DNA from: an uncultured Gammaproteobacteria bacterium
Lineage (GTDB): Bacteria; Pseudomonadota; Gammaproteobacteria; Magnimaribacterales; Magnimaribacteraceae
Length of the DNA stretch: 64,000 nt
Reading direction: 5' to 3'
NCBI GenBank assembly: GCA_913045055.1
Contig: CAJWPI010000001.1
Coordinates: 1-64,000, forward strand
This document shows positions 44,827 to 54,333 of the stretch, piece by piece; position 1 is the stretch's first letter, and every line of letters starts with the position of its first letter. The position numbers and the translations under genes were made by a program. Under the pieces are notes generated by a model. That model was given only the letters and a program-made list of their open reading frames with translations. It made no database searches and was not told where the DNA came from.

Positions 44827-44852
44827 TTGTAATCAGACTTTTCTAATTACAA
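44827..44852 (+). other. Second hairpin in the engB-polA spacer
   Basis: TTGTAAT (44827-44833) pairs perfectly with ATTACAA (44846-44852) across a 12-nt loop rich in T (CAGACTTTTCTA). It follows the GC hairpin by 16 nt. In E. coli this spacer encodes the sRNA Spot 42; I see no primary-sequence match, so only the structure is recorded. Confidence 0.35.
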
Positions 44853-44910
44853 TAAGTATGACCTTTTAGTAATAGGAAAGTTCCAAATTAAATTTAAGAG
44901 TAAAGTACAA

Positions 44911-44938
44911 TTGACAGGTGCTAAATTAACCCTAAATT
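44911..44938 (+). promoter_or_regulatory. Candidate promoter for polA
   Basis: A perfect -35 TTGACA (44911-44916), 16 nt, then TAAATT (44933-44938). The predicted start lies only a few nt before the polA ATG, so the message would be nearly leaderless. Confidence 0.45.
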
Positions 44939-44951
44939 ACATTTACCAAAA

Positions 44952-47642
44952 ATGAACCCCTCAGACAAAAGCAGAGCTGGAAACCCACTAATTCTTGTGG
45001 ATGGCTCTTCTTATCTATATCGAGCCTATCATGCTCTACCTCCGCTTATGACATCTAAAAACCAACCCACAGGCGCTATAAGGGGTGTTATTAGCATGAT
45101 AAAAAAAATTTTAGAAGATCATCCAAAGAGCCTTCTAGGAATAATCTTTGATGCTAAGGGTAAAACATTTAGAAATGAAATGTACAAAGACTACAAAGCT
45201 AACAGGCCTCCAATGCCTGATGATTTGGTGCAGCAAATTGAACCCATATTTTCAATAATAAAAGCCCTGGGAATAAAGGTTATTAGTGTAGAGGGGGTAG
45301 AAGCAGATGATGTTATTGGCACACTGGCAAATATGGCAGACAGAATAGGTCATCAAACTGTAATTTCAACTGGGGACAAAGATTTAACTCAACTTGTAAA
45401 TAAACATATAAAAGTTGTAAACACTATGAGCGATGAACTACTAGATGAAAAAGGAGTGGAAAAGAAGTTCGGGGTTAAACCTAATCTTATCATTGACTAC
45501 CTGGCTTTAGTTGGAGACTCGTCTGACAATATACCTGGGGTAGAAAAAGTTGGCCCTAAAACTGCAGTTAAGTGGCTTCAAGAACACGGCAATCTTGATA
45601 ACATTATTAAAAATTCTGAGAATATTCCTGGAAAAGTAGGGGAAAATCTAAGGAATGGGCTAGATCAGTTAAAGCTTTCAAAAAAACTGGTCACAATTAA
45701 GAAAGATGTTAACTTAAAAATTTCTTTAGATGACCTGAAGGTGAATAAAGAAGACAAAAATTCCTTAGAAAAAATTTATACAGAACTAGAATTCAAAACT
45801 TGGCTAGAAGCTGATAGCCCTGTTAAAAATACTATAAAAAAAGAAGAGAAATACGACTTAATTGTTGATGAAAAGACTTTAAACAAATGGGTTGAAAGGC
45901 TGAAGAAGTCTTCTATCATATCCTTAGATACTGAAACAAATGGCCTTGACTACATGGACGTAGATTTAGTAGGGATATCCTTTTCAGTTAAACCTGGACA
46001 GGCTGGTTATATTCCCTTGAACCACAAAGTTGAACAACAATTGCCTTTAGACCTAACGATATCGAAATTAAAACCTATTTTAGAATCAAAAAAAACAAAA
46101 ATAGTAGGTCAAAACATAAAATTTGATAAACATATCCTTAAAAGGTTCGGGATTAATATAAATTCTATTGCAAATGATACTATGCTCATGAGTTACGTAT
46201 TAAACAGTACTGCAACAAGACACAATTTAGATGCCCTTGCTCAATTTTACTTAGACTATAAAACAACTACTTTCGAAGAAGTTGCTGGTAAGGGAACAAA
46301 ACAATTAACCTTCGATAAAATACCTTTAGATAAAGCTTCATATTATGCTTCTGAAGATGCAGACATAACATTAAGACTCTACAAAAAACTAAACTCTAGG
46401 CTTGCTAAAGAACCTAAATTAAAAGGGTTATTAGAAGATATAGAAATACCATTGATTGGCGTCCTGTCTGATATGGAGCAAACCGGGACTCTGGTGAACA
46501 AAAAAGTTCTTCAAGCCCAGTCTAGAGATTTCGAAAGAAGAATTTCTAAACTAGAAGAGAAGGCATATGCCTTAGCTGATCAAGAGTTCAACCTCAGCTC
46601 TACAAAAGAGTTAAGAGAATTATTTTACGAAAAATTTAATTACCCAGTTTTTCAAAAAACTCCAGGGGGACAACCTTCTACGGCAGAAAATGTTTTACAA
46701 CAACTTTCTGAAGACTACGAACTACCTAAAATTATCCTTGAGCATAGAACTCTCAGCAAACTTAAGTCTACTTATACAGATAAGCTACCCTTACAAATTT
46801 CAAAAAACACTGGGAGAATTCATACTTCCTTTCATCAAGCAGTAACTGCTACTGGGAGGTTATCGTCTTCAGATCCTAACTTGCAAAATATTCCTATAAG
46901 GAATGAAGATGGCAGAAGAATTAGACAAGCCTTCGAAGCTCCAAAAGGTTTTAAGCTAATTTCAGCTGATTATTCTCAAATCGAACTTAGAGTAATGGCT
47001 CATCTATCTAAAGATAAAAATTTAATAAAAGCCTTTAATGAAGGAGAGGATATACATTTAACGACTGCAAGTGAAGTTTTTGACATTGATACTAAACAAG
47101 TGGGTCGAGAAGAAAGGAGAAGTGCAAAAGCAATAAATTTTGGTCTTATTTATGGGATTTCTGCATTTGGATTAAGCAAACAATTGGGCATTGGCAGACA
47201 TCTAGCTGCAGAATATATGGACAAGTATTTTTCCAAGTACCCAGGAGTGAGAGAATATATGGATATAATCAAAAGTGATGCCAGAAAAAAGGGGTATGTA
47301 GAAACATTAGATGGAAGGAGAGTTTACCTTCCAAGTATATCAACAGGAAATGCCATTAGAAGGCAAGCTGCTGAAAGAGTGGCTATTAATGCACCGGTTC
47401 AGGGTACTGCAGCTGATATAATGAAGAAAGCTATGCTCATGGTAGACAGTTCATTGAAGGACAGCAAAGTAACGGCAAAGTTAATAATGCAAGTGCACGA
47501 TGAGCTGGTTATAGAGTCTAAAGAAGAAGACGTTAAAACAGTCTCAGATATTCTAAAAAATTCTATGTCCTCAGCACACAAGCTTTTGGTTCCTTTAGAG
47601 GTAGATATTGGTTCAGGAAAAAACTGGGATCAAGCCCATTAG
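44952..47642 (+). CDS. polA: DNA polymerase I
   Basis: PolA fills gaps and removes RNA primers. Three domains are present in order: 5' nuclease (about 1-290; DGSSYLYRAYHA, VEADDVIGTLA), 3'-5' exonuclease (about 300-490; SLDTETNGLD, GQNIKFDKHIL, YASEDADITLRL, so proofreading residues are intact), and polymerase (ISADYSQIELRVMAHLS, RRSAKAINFGLIYG, MQVHDELVIE). Length 896 against 928 in E. coli. It overlaps nothing upstream; dsbB follows after 16 nt. Confidence 0.98.
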   Translation: MNPSDKSRAGNPLILVDGSSYLYRAYHALPPLMTSKNQPTGAIRGVISMIKKILEDHPKSLLGIIFDAKGKTFRNEMYKDYKANRPPMPDDLVQQIEPIFSIIKALGIKVISVEGVEADDVIGTLANMADRIGHQTVISTGDKDLTQLVNKHIKVVNTMSDELLDEKGVEKKFGVKPNLIIDYLALVGDSSDNIPGVEKVGPKTAVKWLQEHGNLDNIIKNSENIPGKVGENLRNGLDQLKLSKKLVTIKKDVNLKISLDDLKVNKEDKNSLEKIYTELEFKTWLEADSPVKNTIKKEEKYDLIVDEKTLNKWVERLKKSSIISLDTETNGLDYMDVDLVGISFSVKPGQAGYIPLNHKVEQQLPLDLTISKLKPILESKKTKIVGQNIKFDKHILKRFGININSIANDTMLMSYVLNSTATRHNLDALAQFYLDYKTTTFEEVAGKGTKQLTFDKIPLDKASYYASEDADITLRLYKKLNSRLAKEPKLKGLLEDIEIPLIGVLSDMEQTGTLVNKKVLQAQSRDFERRISKLEEKAYALADQEFNLSSTKELRELFYEKFNYPVFQKTPGGQPSTAENVLQQLSEDYELPKIILEHRTLSKLKSTYTDKLPLQISKNTGRIHTSFHQAVTATGRLSSSDPNLQNIPIRNEDGRRIRQAFEAPKGFKLISADYSQIELRVMAHLSKDKNLIKAFNEGEDIHLTTASEVFDIDTKQVGREERRSAKAINFGLIYGISAFGLSKQLGIGRHLAAEYMDKYFSKYPGVREYMDIIKSDARKKGYVETLDGRRVYLPSISTGNAIRRQAAERVAINAPVQGTAADIMKKAMLMVDSSLKDSKVTAKLIMQVHDELVIESKEEDVKTVSDILKNSMSSAHKLLVPLEVDIGSGKNWDQAH

Positions 47643-47658
47643 CAAGATAATTAAGTTA

Positions 47659-48180
47659 ATGATTAAGTTTCTTTTTTCTTCTACAAATAAAGTCTATGGG
47701 CTTGTATTCGCTGTAAGCTTATCATTAATAATAATTGCTCTTTTTTTTGAATATATTCTTCTTCTAGAACCTTGCCTGCTTTGTTACGCGCAAAGATATA
47801 GTGTATATCTATTATTAATTTCTTCTTTAATTGCTTTATCCCACATCAATCATTCGTTGACCTTTTTTAGAATTTATTTGAGTGTCTTTAGTTTTATAAC
47901 AATAATGGGTGGAGCATTCTCTTTAAGACAGCTATACCTTCAGGGCTTGCCTAAAGAACAACTTCCTTCATGTGGTCCAGATCTAGAATACCTCCTTGAA
48001 AGCCTTCCTTTGCTAGATGTTTTATTAAAAATAATTCAAGGAGATGGTAAGTGCGCGGAGGTCGCGTGGTCCTTTTTAGGAATTAGCATACCTGGATGGG
48101 TTCTGGTAGCCCTTACTTTTCTCTTAATATATATCTTGTGTTCTTTCTACTTTTCTAAGAAATTACATTTTAAAAATTAA
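47659..48180 (+). CDS. dsbB: Disulfide bond formation protein DsbB
   Basis: DsbB reoxidises DsbA and passes electrons to quinone. Four membrane helices, the first periplasmic pair LLEPCLLCYAQRY (CxxC next to helix 2) and the second pair in LPSCGPDLEYL and GDGKCAEVAWSFLGISIPGW. The frame is open from a TTG inside polA (47608), but ATG 47659 gives the natural 173-residue protein (E. coli 176). dsbA lies 4 kb upstream, so the oxidative pair is linked. Confidence 0.93.
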   Translation: MIKFLFSSTNKVYGLVFAVSLSLIIIALFFEYILLLEPCLLCYAQRYSVYLLLISSLIALSHINHSLTFFRIYLSVFSFITIMGGAFSLRQLYLQGLPKEQLPSCGPDLEYLLESLPLLDVLLKIIQGDGKCAEVAWSFLGISIPGWVLVALTFLLIYILCSFYFSKKLHFKN

Positions 48181-48189
48181 ATAAGGTTC

Positions 48190-48195
48190 TATAAT
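48190..48195 (+). promoter_or_regulatory. -10 element for pckA
   Basis: A consensus TATAAT directly after the dsbB stop. Transcription would start near 48202, which is downstream of the possible TTG start (48198) and so favours the pckA ATG at 48219. No good -35 box is seen. Confidence 0.45.
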
Positions 48196-48218
48196 ACTTG
48201 TTTGAAAACAAAGTCAAG

Positions 48219-49760
48219 ATGACAACTAAAAGGCAAGAAGACCTATCTCAAGAAGAATTAATTAAACTATCCCTTGCAAGAGGTGAAGGGGAAATCGCTG
48301 CAAATGGTGCGTTGTTGGTTAAAACTGGAAAAAGGACTGGAAGAAGTCCTTTAGATAGGTTTATTGTAAAAGATGCTATTACAGATACAGAAGTAGATTG
48401 GGGTGATATAAACAGACCTTTTGAAACAGATAAATTTAATAACCTTTGGAAAAAAGTAGAAGAACATTTATCAGGCAAAGAGGTTTTTATATCTAATCTT
48501 CATGTAGGCCAACATGAAGAGCATTATGTTCCCGTAAGGATTAAAACTGAATGGGCCTGGCATAATTTGTTTGGCCGCCAAATGTTTATAAGACCAGATA
48601 AATTTAATCCTTCAAATAAAGAGCTATGGTCAATTATGAGTGCTCCGGAATTCTTATGTGATCCTGCAAGAGACGGAACTAATAGTGATGGAGCGGTAAT
48701 TATTAATTTTTCAGAAAGGAAGGTTCTTCTTGCAGGGATGCAATATGCTGGTGAAATGAAAAAATCAATGTTTTCAGTGCAAAACTTCCTTTTACCCCAA
48801 AAAGATGTTCTTCCTATGCATTGTGCAGCCAATGCAAGCAACGATGATGGTGATGTTTGCCTATTTTTTGGGTTGTCAGGCACAGGGAAAACTACTCTCT
48901 CTGCTGATCCTGATAGAAATTTAATAGGTGATGATGAACATGGGTGGGGCAAAGGAGCAGTATTTAATTTTGAAGGTGGATGTTACGCAAAATGCATTAA
49001 CTTAAGTGAGAAAAATGAACCAGTAATCTGGGAAGCTATAAAACATGGAAGTGTTATGGAGAATGTCATAATTGACAAAAATACTAAAAGCCCAGATTAC
49101 AATGACTCATCCCTTACTGAAAATACAAGAGTTGTTTATCCTAGAGAGCATATTAAAAAGAGGGTAAAAGAAAATGCTGGAGGAGAGCCGAGATCTGTTA
49201 TTTTCCTCACTTGTGACCTTTCTGGAGTAATTCCTCCTGTGTCCATACTAAGTAAGGAGGCTGCCGCATATCATTTCCTTAGCGGCTATACAGCGGCAGT
49301 CGGGTCCACTGAAGTTGGTTCAACAGAGGCTTTTAAAACAACCTTCTCAGCTTGCTACGGTGCTCCTTTTTTCCCCAGACCAGCTAAGGTTTATGCTGAA
49401 TTGCTTATGAAAAGAATTGAGGCTTTTAAAAGCACAGTCTATCTAGTAAATACAGGATGGACAGGCGGACCATATGGAGTTGGGAGTCGTTTTGATATAC
49501 CTGTAACGAGAGCAATCATCTCCAAGATTCAATCAGAATCTCTGAAATCAGCAAAGACAGAGAGGATAGAAGGCTTGAATCTAGACGTACCAAGCTCTAT
49601 AAATGGTATCGATGATAAATTACTTAATCCTATTAAGAACTGGAAAAATCCTTCTTCATACGCTGAATATGAAAACAGGTTAATAAAACAATTCGTAGAA
49701 AACTTGTCCAAATTTGACGTTTCTGAAGAGATTGTTAAGGCTGGACCGGCTCTTACATAA
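48219..49760 (+). CDS. pckA: Phosphoenolpyruvate carboxykinase (ATP)
   Basis: PckA converts oxaloacetate to phosphoenolpyruvate, the first step of gluconeogenesis. The ATP-type signature [15 protein letters not shown] (P-loop) is followed by [25 protein letters not shown] and [12 protein letters not shown] are family blocks. Length 513 from ATG 48219 (a TTG at 48198 would add seven residues). With class I aldolase, pgk and tkt in the window it points to growth on amino acids and organic acids. Confidence 0.95.
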   Translation: MTTKRQEDLSQEELIKLSLARGEGEIAANGALLVKTGKRTGRSPLDRFIVKDAITDTEVDWGDINRPFETDKFNNLWKKVEEHLSGKEVFISNLHVGQHEEHYVPVRIKTEWAWHNLFGRQMFIRPDKFNPSNKELWSIMSAPEFLCDPARDGTNSDGAVIINFSERKVLLAGMQYAGEMKKSMFSVQNFLLPQKDVLPMHCAANASNDDGDVCLFFGLSGTGKTTLSADPDRNLIGDDEHGWGKGAVFNFEGGCYAKCINLSEKNEPVIWEAIKHGSVMENVIIDKNTKSPDYNDSSLTENTRVVYPREHIKKRVKENAGGEPRSVIFLTCDLSGVIPPVSILSKEAAAYHFLSGYTAAVGSTEVGSTEAFKTTFSACYGAPFFPRPAKVYAELLMKRIEAFKSTVYLVNTGWTGGPYGVGSRFDIPVTRAIISKIQSESLKSAKTERIEGLNLDVPSSINGIDDKLLNPIKNWKNPSSYAEYENRLIKQFVENLSKFDVSEEIVKAGPALT

Positions 49761-49774
49761 TCTTAACTAAAATC

Positions 49775-51340
49775 ATGCCTTTTAACTTTGAGGATCTCAA
49801 AGACTCGGGTGCCTTAGAAGATCTAAAATCTATTAGAAGAGGAATAGAAAAGGAAAGTTTAAGGATAGACTCTCTGGGGTCAATATCTACACAAGAACAT
49901 CCTAAAGCTCTTGGCTCTGCACTTACAAATTCATTTGTTACAACTGATTTCTCTGAGGCCTTATTAGAGCTAGTAACTCCCACATTTATAGAGGTCAAAG
50001 AGTGCATAGATTTCTTAGAACAAATTCATGTCTTTGTGCACAGGTCGATAGGAGACGAGTTGCTTTGGCCTTTGAGTATGCCTTGTCCTGTAGATTCTGA
50101 AGAAGAAATTCCTATAGGCTATTATGGAACTTCGAATTCTGGTCTTATGAAACGAGCCTATAGAGAAGGGCTTGCACAAAGATATGGCAGAAAAATGCAA
50201 GCAATAGCCGGCATACATTATAACTTTTCTTTTCCAAATAGCTTTTTTAAGAAAATAATCCAGCACAAAAAAAGGCGAGAAAGCTTGAAAGATATTAAAA
50301 ACCAATCTTACCTTGGCTTAGCGCGTAATTTTAAAAGAATGGAGTGGCTTTATTTTCTTCTTTTTGGTGCTTCGCCTGTAATACCAGAAAATTTTACAGG
50401 CAAAAAATTGGACAATTTCAAGAATTTAAACTACGGAGGGTCTTATAAAACTTTTGCGACTTCTTTGCGCATGGGAAGCTTGGGATATATCAGTGAAGTG
50501 CAAGATGATTTAAATATTTCAATGAACTCCCTAGAGGAGTATTGCAGAGATTTAAGAATTGCTCTATCAAAAAAACACCATGTTTATGAGAAGATTGGTG
50601 AATTTGATTCTGACAGGAGAATACAACTAAATAGCTCTGTGATACAGATAGAAAATGAATATTACAACACGATACGACCTAAGCGTATATGCCCCCCTGG
50701 TAAAAGACCCATTAATATCTTGAAGCAGGACGGCATAGACTATTTGGAACTAAGATGTGTAGATTTAGACCCCTTTTGTCCTATAGGAATAAATGCAGAA
50801 CAAATAAACTTTCTAGATATTTTCTTGATTTTCTGTTTATTAAAACCAAGCCCTCCTCTTACAAAAGACGAGATGAGCCATCTCAAGACAAACCATGAAA
50901 AAATTATAAACTCAGGCAGAGATCCGAAATTAACATTGTTTTATGAGGGCAAGGAATTGCAGGTTCAAAAAGCTGCTGAACTCTTACTAGATGAAATAAA
51001 GGAGGTTTGTTTAATAGTAGAAAGCTTTATTCTACAAAAAGATGATTCAAGTTCCTGGCAAGAATCTATAAAGCTTCAAAAAAATAAAGTAAAAGACTTT
51101 GGTAAAACTCCAAGTCATAAATTAATATCTAAGTTAGAAAAAGATAAAATCTCATATACTGAATTAGGTGTAACTATAGCTTCAGAAAATAAAAGTTTTT
51201 TTAAGAATTGCAAAGATAGATCTATAAAAACATTAGAAGAAGAGGCTATTGTCTCCAACATAAAACAAAAAAAACTAGAAACTAGTCAAGAAAAGTCTTT
51301 TGAGGAATATCTAGATAACTTTCTGGGACAGGTTTCGTAA
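49775..51340 (+). CDS. gshA: Glutamate-cysteine ligase
   Basis: GshA makes gamma-glutamylcysteine, the first step to glutathione. It is the proteobacterial type 1 enzyme: IRRGIEKESLRID, the FVTTDFSEALLELVTPT block, IAGIHYNFSFP and YLELRCVDLDPFCPIGI. Length 521 against 518 in E. coli. It follows pckA by 14 nt. Confidence 0.95.
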   Translation: MPFNFEDLKDSGALEDLKSIRRGIEKESLRIDSLGSISTQEHPKALGSALTNSFVTTDFSEALLELVTPTFIEVKECIDFLEQIHVFVHRSIGDELLWPLSMPCPVDSEEEIPIGYYGTSNSGLMKRAYREGLAQRYGRKMQAIAGIHYNFSFPNSFFKKIIQHKKRRESLKDIKNQSYLGLARNFKRMEWLYFLLFGASPVIPENFTGKKLDNFKNLNYGGSYKTFATSLRMGSLGYISEVQDDLNISMNSLEEYCRDLRIALSKKHHVYEKIGEFDSDRRIQLNSSVIQIENEYYNTIRPKRICPPGKRPINILKQDGIDYLELRCVDLDPFCPIGINAEQINFLDIFLIFCLLKPSPPLTKDEMSHLKTNHEKIINSGRDPKLTLFYEGKELQVQKAAELLLDEIKEVCLIVESFILQKDDSSSWQESIKLQKNKVKDFGKTPSHKLISKLEKDKISYTELGVTIASENKSFFKNCKDRSIKTLEEEAIVSNIKQKKLETSQEKSFEEYLDNFLGQVS

Positions 51341-51392
51341 TCATATTTAAAGTGTTAGTTACTTTTTATAGAATTAGACACAGGAGAAAGAA

Positions 51393-52382
51393 ATGAAAGC
51401 ATTTGTTTGTAAAGAGTTTGGACCAATAAGTTCTCATAAAGTTGAAGATGTGCCAGAACCAGAGGCTGGTGATGGGCAGGTCATTGTAGACATTAAAGCT
51501 ACAGGAATAAGTTTTCCTGATGTATTAATCATTCAGGGGCTTTACCAGTTTAAACCGCCCTTTCCTTTTAGTCCCGGAAGTGAAATAGCCGGAATTGTTT
51601 CTTCAGTAGGAAAGGGTATTAACAAATTTAAACCCGGGGATAAGGTTATGGGAAGTGTTGGTTCTGGTGGTTTAGTTGAGAGAGGAGCTTTTTTTGAAAC
51701 TCAACTTATGCCTTTACCTGAATCAATGGACTTCCAAACTGCAGCTGGTTTTCCATTAAACTATGGAACTTCTTTTCATGCCCTAAAACAAAGGGGTCAG
51801 CTTAAACCAAATGAAACGATATTAATATTAGGAGCAGGAGGGGGTTTGGGTGTAAGTGCCATCCATATAGCAAAAGCTATGGGGGCTAAGGTTATAGCGG
51901 GTGCCTCATCTGAAGAAAAAACAGAACTTTGTAAAAGAGAGGGTGCTGATCATGCCATTCTCTATCCTAGAGAGATGGACAGAGAACAACAAAAGAAATT
52001 TTCAGAAAGTATAAAAGAAATCTCAGAAGGAGGGGTCGACATAGTATATGACATAGTTGGGGGAGACTATGCCGAACCTGCTTTAAGAGCCATAAAAAGG
52101 CATGGTAAATATCTAGTTATAGGCTTTACGGCAGGTATTCCTAAGATGCCCCTTAATTTAGCTCTTCTCAAAGAGTGTCAAATTGTAGGTGTATTTTGGG
52201 GCCAATTTGCTGGACTAGATTCAGATTTAAATGCCAAGAACTTTGGAGAGCTTTTTAAAATGCATTCAGAGGGGAAAATAAAACCCTTTGTAAGCAAAGC
52301 CTTTCCTCTTGAAGAAGCAGCCAATGCAATTACAACTTTGGCTGATAGAAAGGTATTAGGCAAAGTGGTTGTAACAATGTAA
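51393..52382 (+). CDS. NADPH:quinone oxidoreductase-like protein (MDR superfamily)
   Basis: A zinc-free medium-chain dehydrogenase/reductase of 329 residues. KATGISFPDVLIIQGLYQ and PGSEIAGIVSSVGKG are the catalytic-domain marks of the quinone oxidoreductase branch, and ILGAGGGLGVSAIHIAKAMG binds NADPH. Structural-zinc cysteines are absent. A strong AGGAGA precedes the ATG. The physiological substrate is unknown (quinones, enoyl or acryloyl compounds). It converges with DUF2237 over 56 nt. Confidence 0.88.
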   Translation: MKAFVCKEFGPISSHKVEDVPEPEAGDGQVIVDIKATGISFPDVLIIQGLYQFKPPFPFSPGSEIAGIVSSVGKGINKFKPGDKVMGSVGSGGLVERGAFFETQLMPLPESMDFQTAAGFPLNYGTSFHALKQRGQLKPNETILILGAGGGLGVSAIHIAKAMGAKVIAGASSEEKTELCKREGADHAILYPREMDREQQKKFSESIKEISEGGVDIVYDIVGGDYAEPALRAIKRHGKYLVIGFTAGIPKMPLNLALLKECQIVGVFWGQFAGLDSDLNAKNFGELFKMHSEGKIKPFVSKAFPLEEAANAITTLADRKVLGKVVVTM

Positions 52383-52399
52383 TGAGAACAATGGATTGA

Positions 52400-52415
52400 T
52401 AAGAATATTTTCTTA
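52400..52415. terminator. Weak palindrome between convergent genes
   Basis: TAAGAA (52400-52405) pairs with TTCTTA (52410-52415) around a 4-nt loop. It lies in the 56-nt spacer between two convergent genes and could serve both, but it is short and AT-only apart from one G-C pair. Confidence 0.25.
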
Positions 52416-52438
52416 AGCTCTACGGTTCTGCCTATGAC

Positions 52439-52810
52439 CTAGTTCAGGTCTATGGAATGCTTTTTTAAAATCTCCAAAGGTATTATGTCTAGAGTTTTAA
52501 TATTAGTTTTTTTAATAAATATTTTAGGAGCCATATTAACTGCATATGCTTCTGCCCATCTTTCAGCACACAAGCACCAGCTGTTTCCTGGTTTGAGTCC
52601 AGGAAAGCCAAATTCAGGCTTAGGTGTGCTTAAATCATTTCCTTTTAATTTAGAAAATTCCAAAAACTCATCAGTCATTTTTACACAAACTGTATGGACG
52701 CCTAAATCCCTTTCATCAGTGTGACAAAAACCATCTCTGAAAAAGCCTGTTATTGGATTTTCGCAGCAAGACTCTATTTCTTCCCCTAGCACATTCAACT
52801 GCCTTTCCAT
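52439..52810 (-). CDS. DUF2237 family protein
   Basis: The 123 residues match DUF2237: QLNVLGEEIESCCENPITGF, then RDGFCHTDERDLGVHTVC, GNDLSTPKPEFGFPGLKPG and WCLCAERWAEAY. The family is small, cytoplasmic and of unknown function; its six cysteines lie in the conserved blocks (CC, FC, VC, WCLC) and suggest a metal or redox role. An upstream extension of the frame runs to 52936 but would overlap SCO1; ATG 52810 is preferred and lies 1 nt from the SCO1 stop. The link to oxidase assembly is noted as a finding. Confidence 0.85.
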   Translation of the reverse strand: MERQLNVLGEEIESCCENPITGFFRDGFCHTDERDLGVHTVCVKMTDEFLEFSKLKGNDLSTPKPEFGFPGLKPGNSWCLCAERWAEAYAVNMAPKIFIKKTNIKTLDIIPLEILKKHSIDLN

Positions 52811-52811
52811 A

Positions 52812-53450
52812 TCAACCTCCCCTTGATAGCAATTCTCTAATTGAAACCTTAATGTTTCCTTCTTTGTGTGGTGTCCTAAAAAAACCTGAATATTTACCTT
52901 CTGGATCAACAAGAACAAGACTTCCAGTGTGCTCAACCGTATAAAAGTCTTCAGAACTTTTGCTTACTGGGTTAAAGGGGGCGTTTACTCTTGTAGCAAA
53001 ATTATAGATTTGATCTAAAGGTCCAGTTAGGCCTATAAAGTTATTACTAAAATTTTTTAAATATACATTTAATTTATCAGGAGTGTCTCTATCTGGATCT
53101 ACCGTAACCATAAAAAACCTAATATTCTTTTTCATATCAGCTTCTATCTCTTTCTCAATATTTGACAACATTCTCATGGTAATCGGGCATATATCAGGAC
53201 AGTATGTAAATCCAAAAAATATTAAGTTCCACTTTCCTTTGAAATCTTGAGGTGTAAATATCTCGCTTTGATTGTCTTGCAGTTTAAATGCACCTAACTC
53301 TCTTCCTGGTTCTATAAGATAAAGTCCTAATGATTTCAATTCCTCATTACTTAGGGGTAGGCTCGTTGTCATTTTATTTACATATAAAAATAGAGAGATG
53401 GCTATCACTACCAAACAGCTTACGATCGTCCATCTAAATCTTGTCTTCAT
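52812..53450 (-). CDS. SCO1/SenC family copper chaperone
   Basis: Sco proteins deliver copper to the CuA site of cytochrome c oxidase. One N-terminal membrane anchor, then a thioredoxin fold with the copper motif GFTYCPDICPITM (Cx3C) and the distal His in TVEHTGSLVLVD. Length 212. It overlaps cyoE by 4 nt at its start and is followed closely by DUF2237. Confidence 0.93.
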   Translation of the reverse strand: MKTRFRWTIVSCLVVIAISLFLYVNKMTTSLPLSNEELKSLGLYLIEPGRELGAFKLQDNQSEIFTPQDFKGKWNLIFFGFTYCPDICPITMRMLSNIEKEIEADMKKNIRFFMVTVDPDRDTPDKLNVYLKNFSNNFIGLTGPLDQIYNFATRVNAPFNPVSKSSEDFYTVEHTGSLVLVDPEGKYSGFFRTPHKEGNIKVSIRELLSRGG

Positions 53451-54319
53451 AAAGCCAAAAAATTATCTACTAACATTGCAGAAAATAGCAAACCTAAATA
53501 CCAAATAGAAAAGACAAAAGTAGAAATAGCCTTAGAATTTTCTTTGTCGTTATATAAATTTATAGAATAAAAGAGAAAAACTAGACCTAGTGCAGTAGCA
53601 CAAATCAAATAAATAACTCCAAACATTCCGGTAGAAAAAGGAAGAAGGGTGGAAACAATCAAAAGAATCGTATAAAGCAATATGTGTTGTTTTGTAAAAT
53701 CAATGCCCTTTTGAACTGGCAACATTGGGACTCCAGCTTGCTTATAGTCTTCTATCCTGTGTATTGCCAGAGACCAAAAATGAGGAGGAGTCCAGACTAA
53801 AATAATCAAAACTAAGAGCAATGCGTTTGGATCAACAGAATTAGTTATTGCAGTCCAGCCCAAAAGAGGGGGCATAGCACCGGCTAGCCCACCTATAACT
53901 ATGTTTTGGCTAGTTAAAAACTTTAAGTACTTTGTGTAAATAAAGGCATAAAAAAGAAAGGTCAATGAGGTTAGTGTCCAGGTTAGTAAATTGGTAAAGT
54001 ACAAAAGAAAAAAAGAGCCTGTTGTATAAAGAACAAACGAAAAGAAATATGCTTGCTTTGTCGAAATATAGCCTTTAACTATTGGCCTAGAGGAAGTTCT
54101 TTCCATCAAAGAATCAAGTTTGATATCAAAAATATGATTAAGAACAGCAGAGGAAGCTGCTAATAAACTTACTCCTGTGAGGCCAAAAAGAAAAACATTC
54201 AGGGGAGGGCTGAAGTTAGAAGCCAGTAACATGCCGCTAATACATGAAACAAAAAGTAGGGCCTGCACTCCGGGTTTCGTGAGTTCAAGATAATTTCTCC
54301 AAACAGAGTTTCTGTTCAT
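53447..54319 (-). CDS. ctaB: Protohaem IX farnesyltransferase
   Basis: CtaB/CyoE makes haem O, the precursor of haem A. UbiA-type prenyltransferase with about eight helices; the two Asp-rich motifs are NHIFDIKLDSLMERTSSRP and the IHRIEDYKQAGVPMLPV loop. Length 290. It sits between ctaA and SCO1, as expected for haem-A synthesis beside the oxidase genes. Confidence 0.95.
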   Translation of the reverse strand: MNRNSVWRNYLELTKPGVQALLFVSCISGMLLASNFSPPLNVFLFGLTGVSLLAASSAVLNHIFDIKLDSLMERTSSRPIVKGYISTKQAYFFSFVLYTTGSFFLLYFTNLLTWTLTSLTFLFYAFIYTKYLKFLTSQNIVIGGLAGAMPPLLGWTAITNSVDPNALLLVLIILVWTPPHFWSLAIHRIEDYKQAGVPMLPVQKGIDFTKQHILLYTILLIVSTLLPFSTGMFGVIYLICATALGLVFLFYSINLYNDKENSKAISTFVFSIWYLGLLFSAMLVDNFLAL

Positions 54320-54333
54320 TTCAGTCGTTTTTT

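Noticed and set aside
48524-48952. 142-codon open frame antisense to pckA
   Set aside because: It shadows the strongly conserved P-loop region of pckA and has no recognisable protein features.
52811-52936. Longer N-terminus for the DUF2237 protein
   Set aside because: The extra 42 residues overlap the SCO1 coding end and do not resemble the family; the ATG at 52810 starts the conserved domain.
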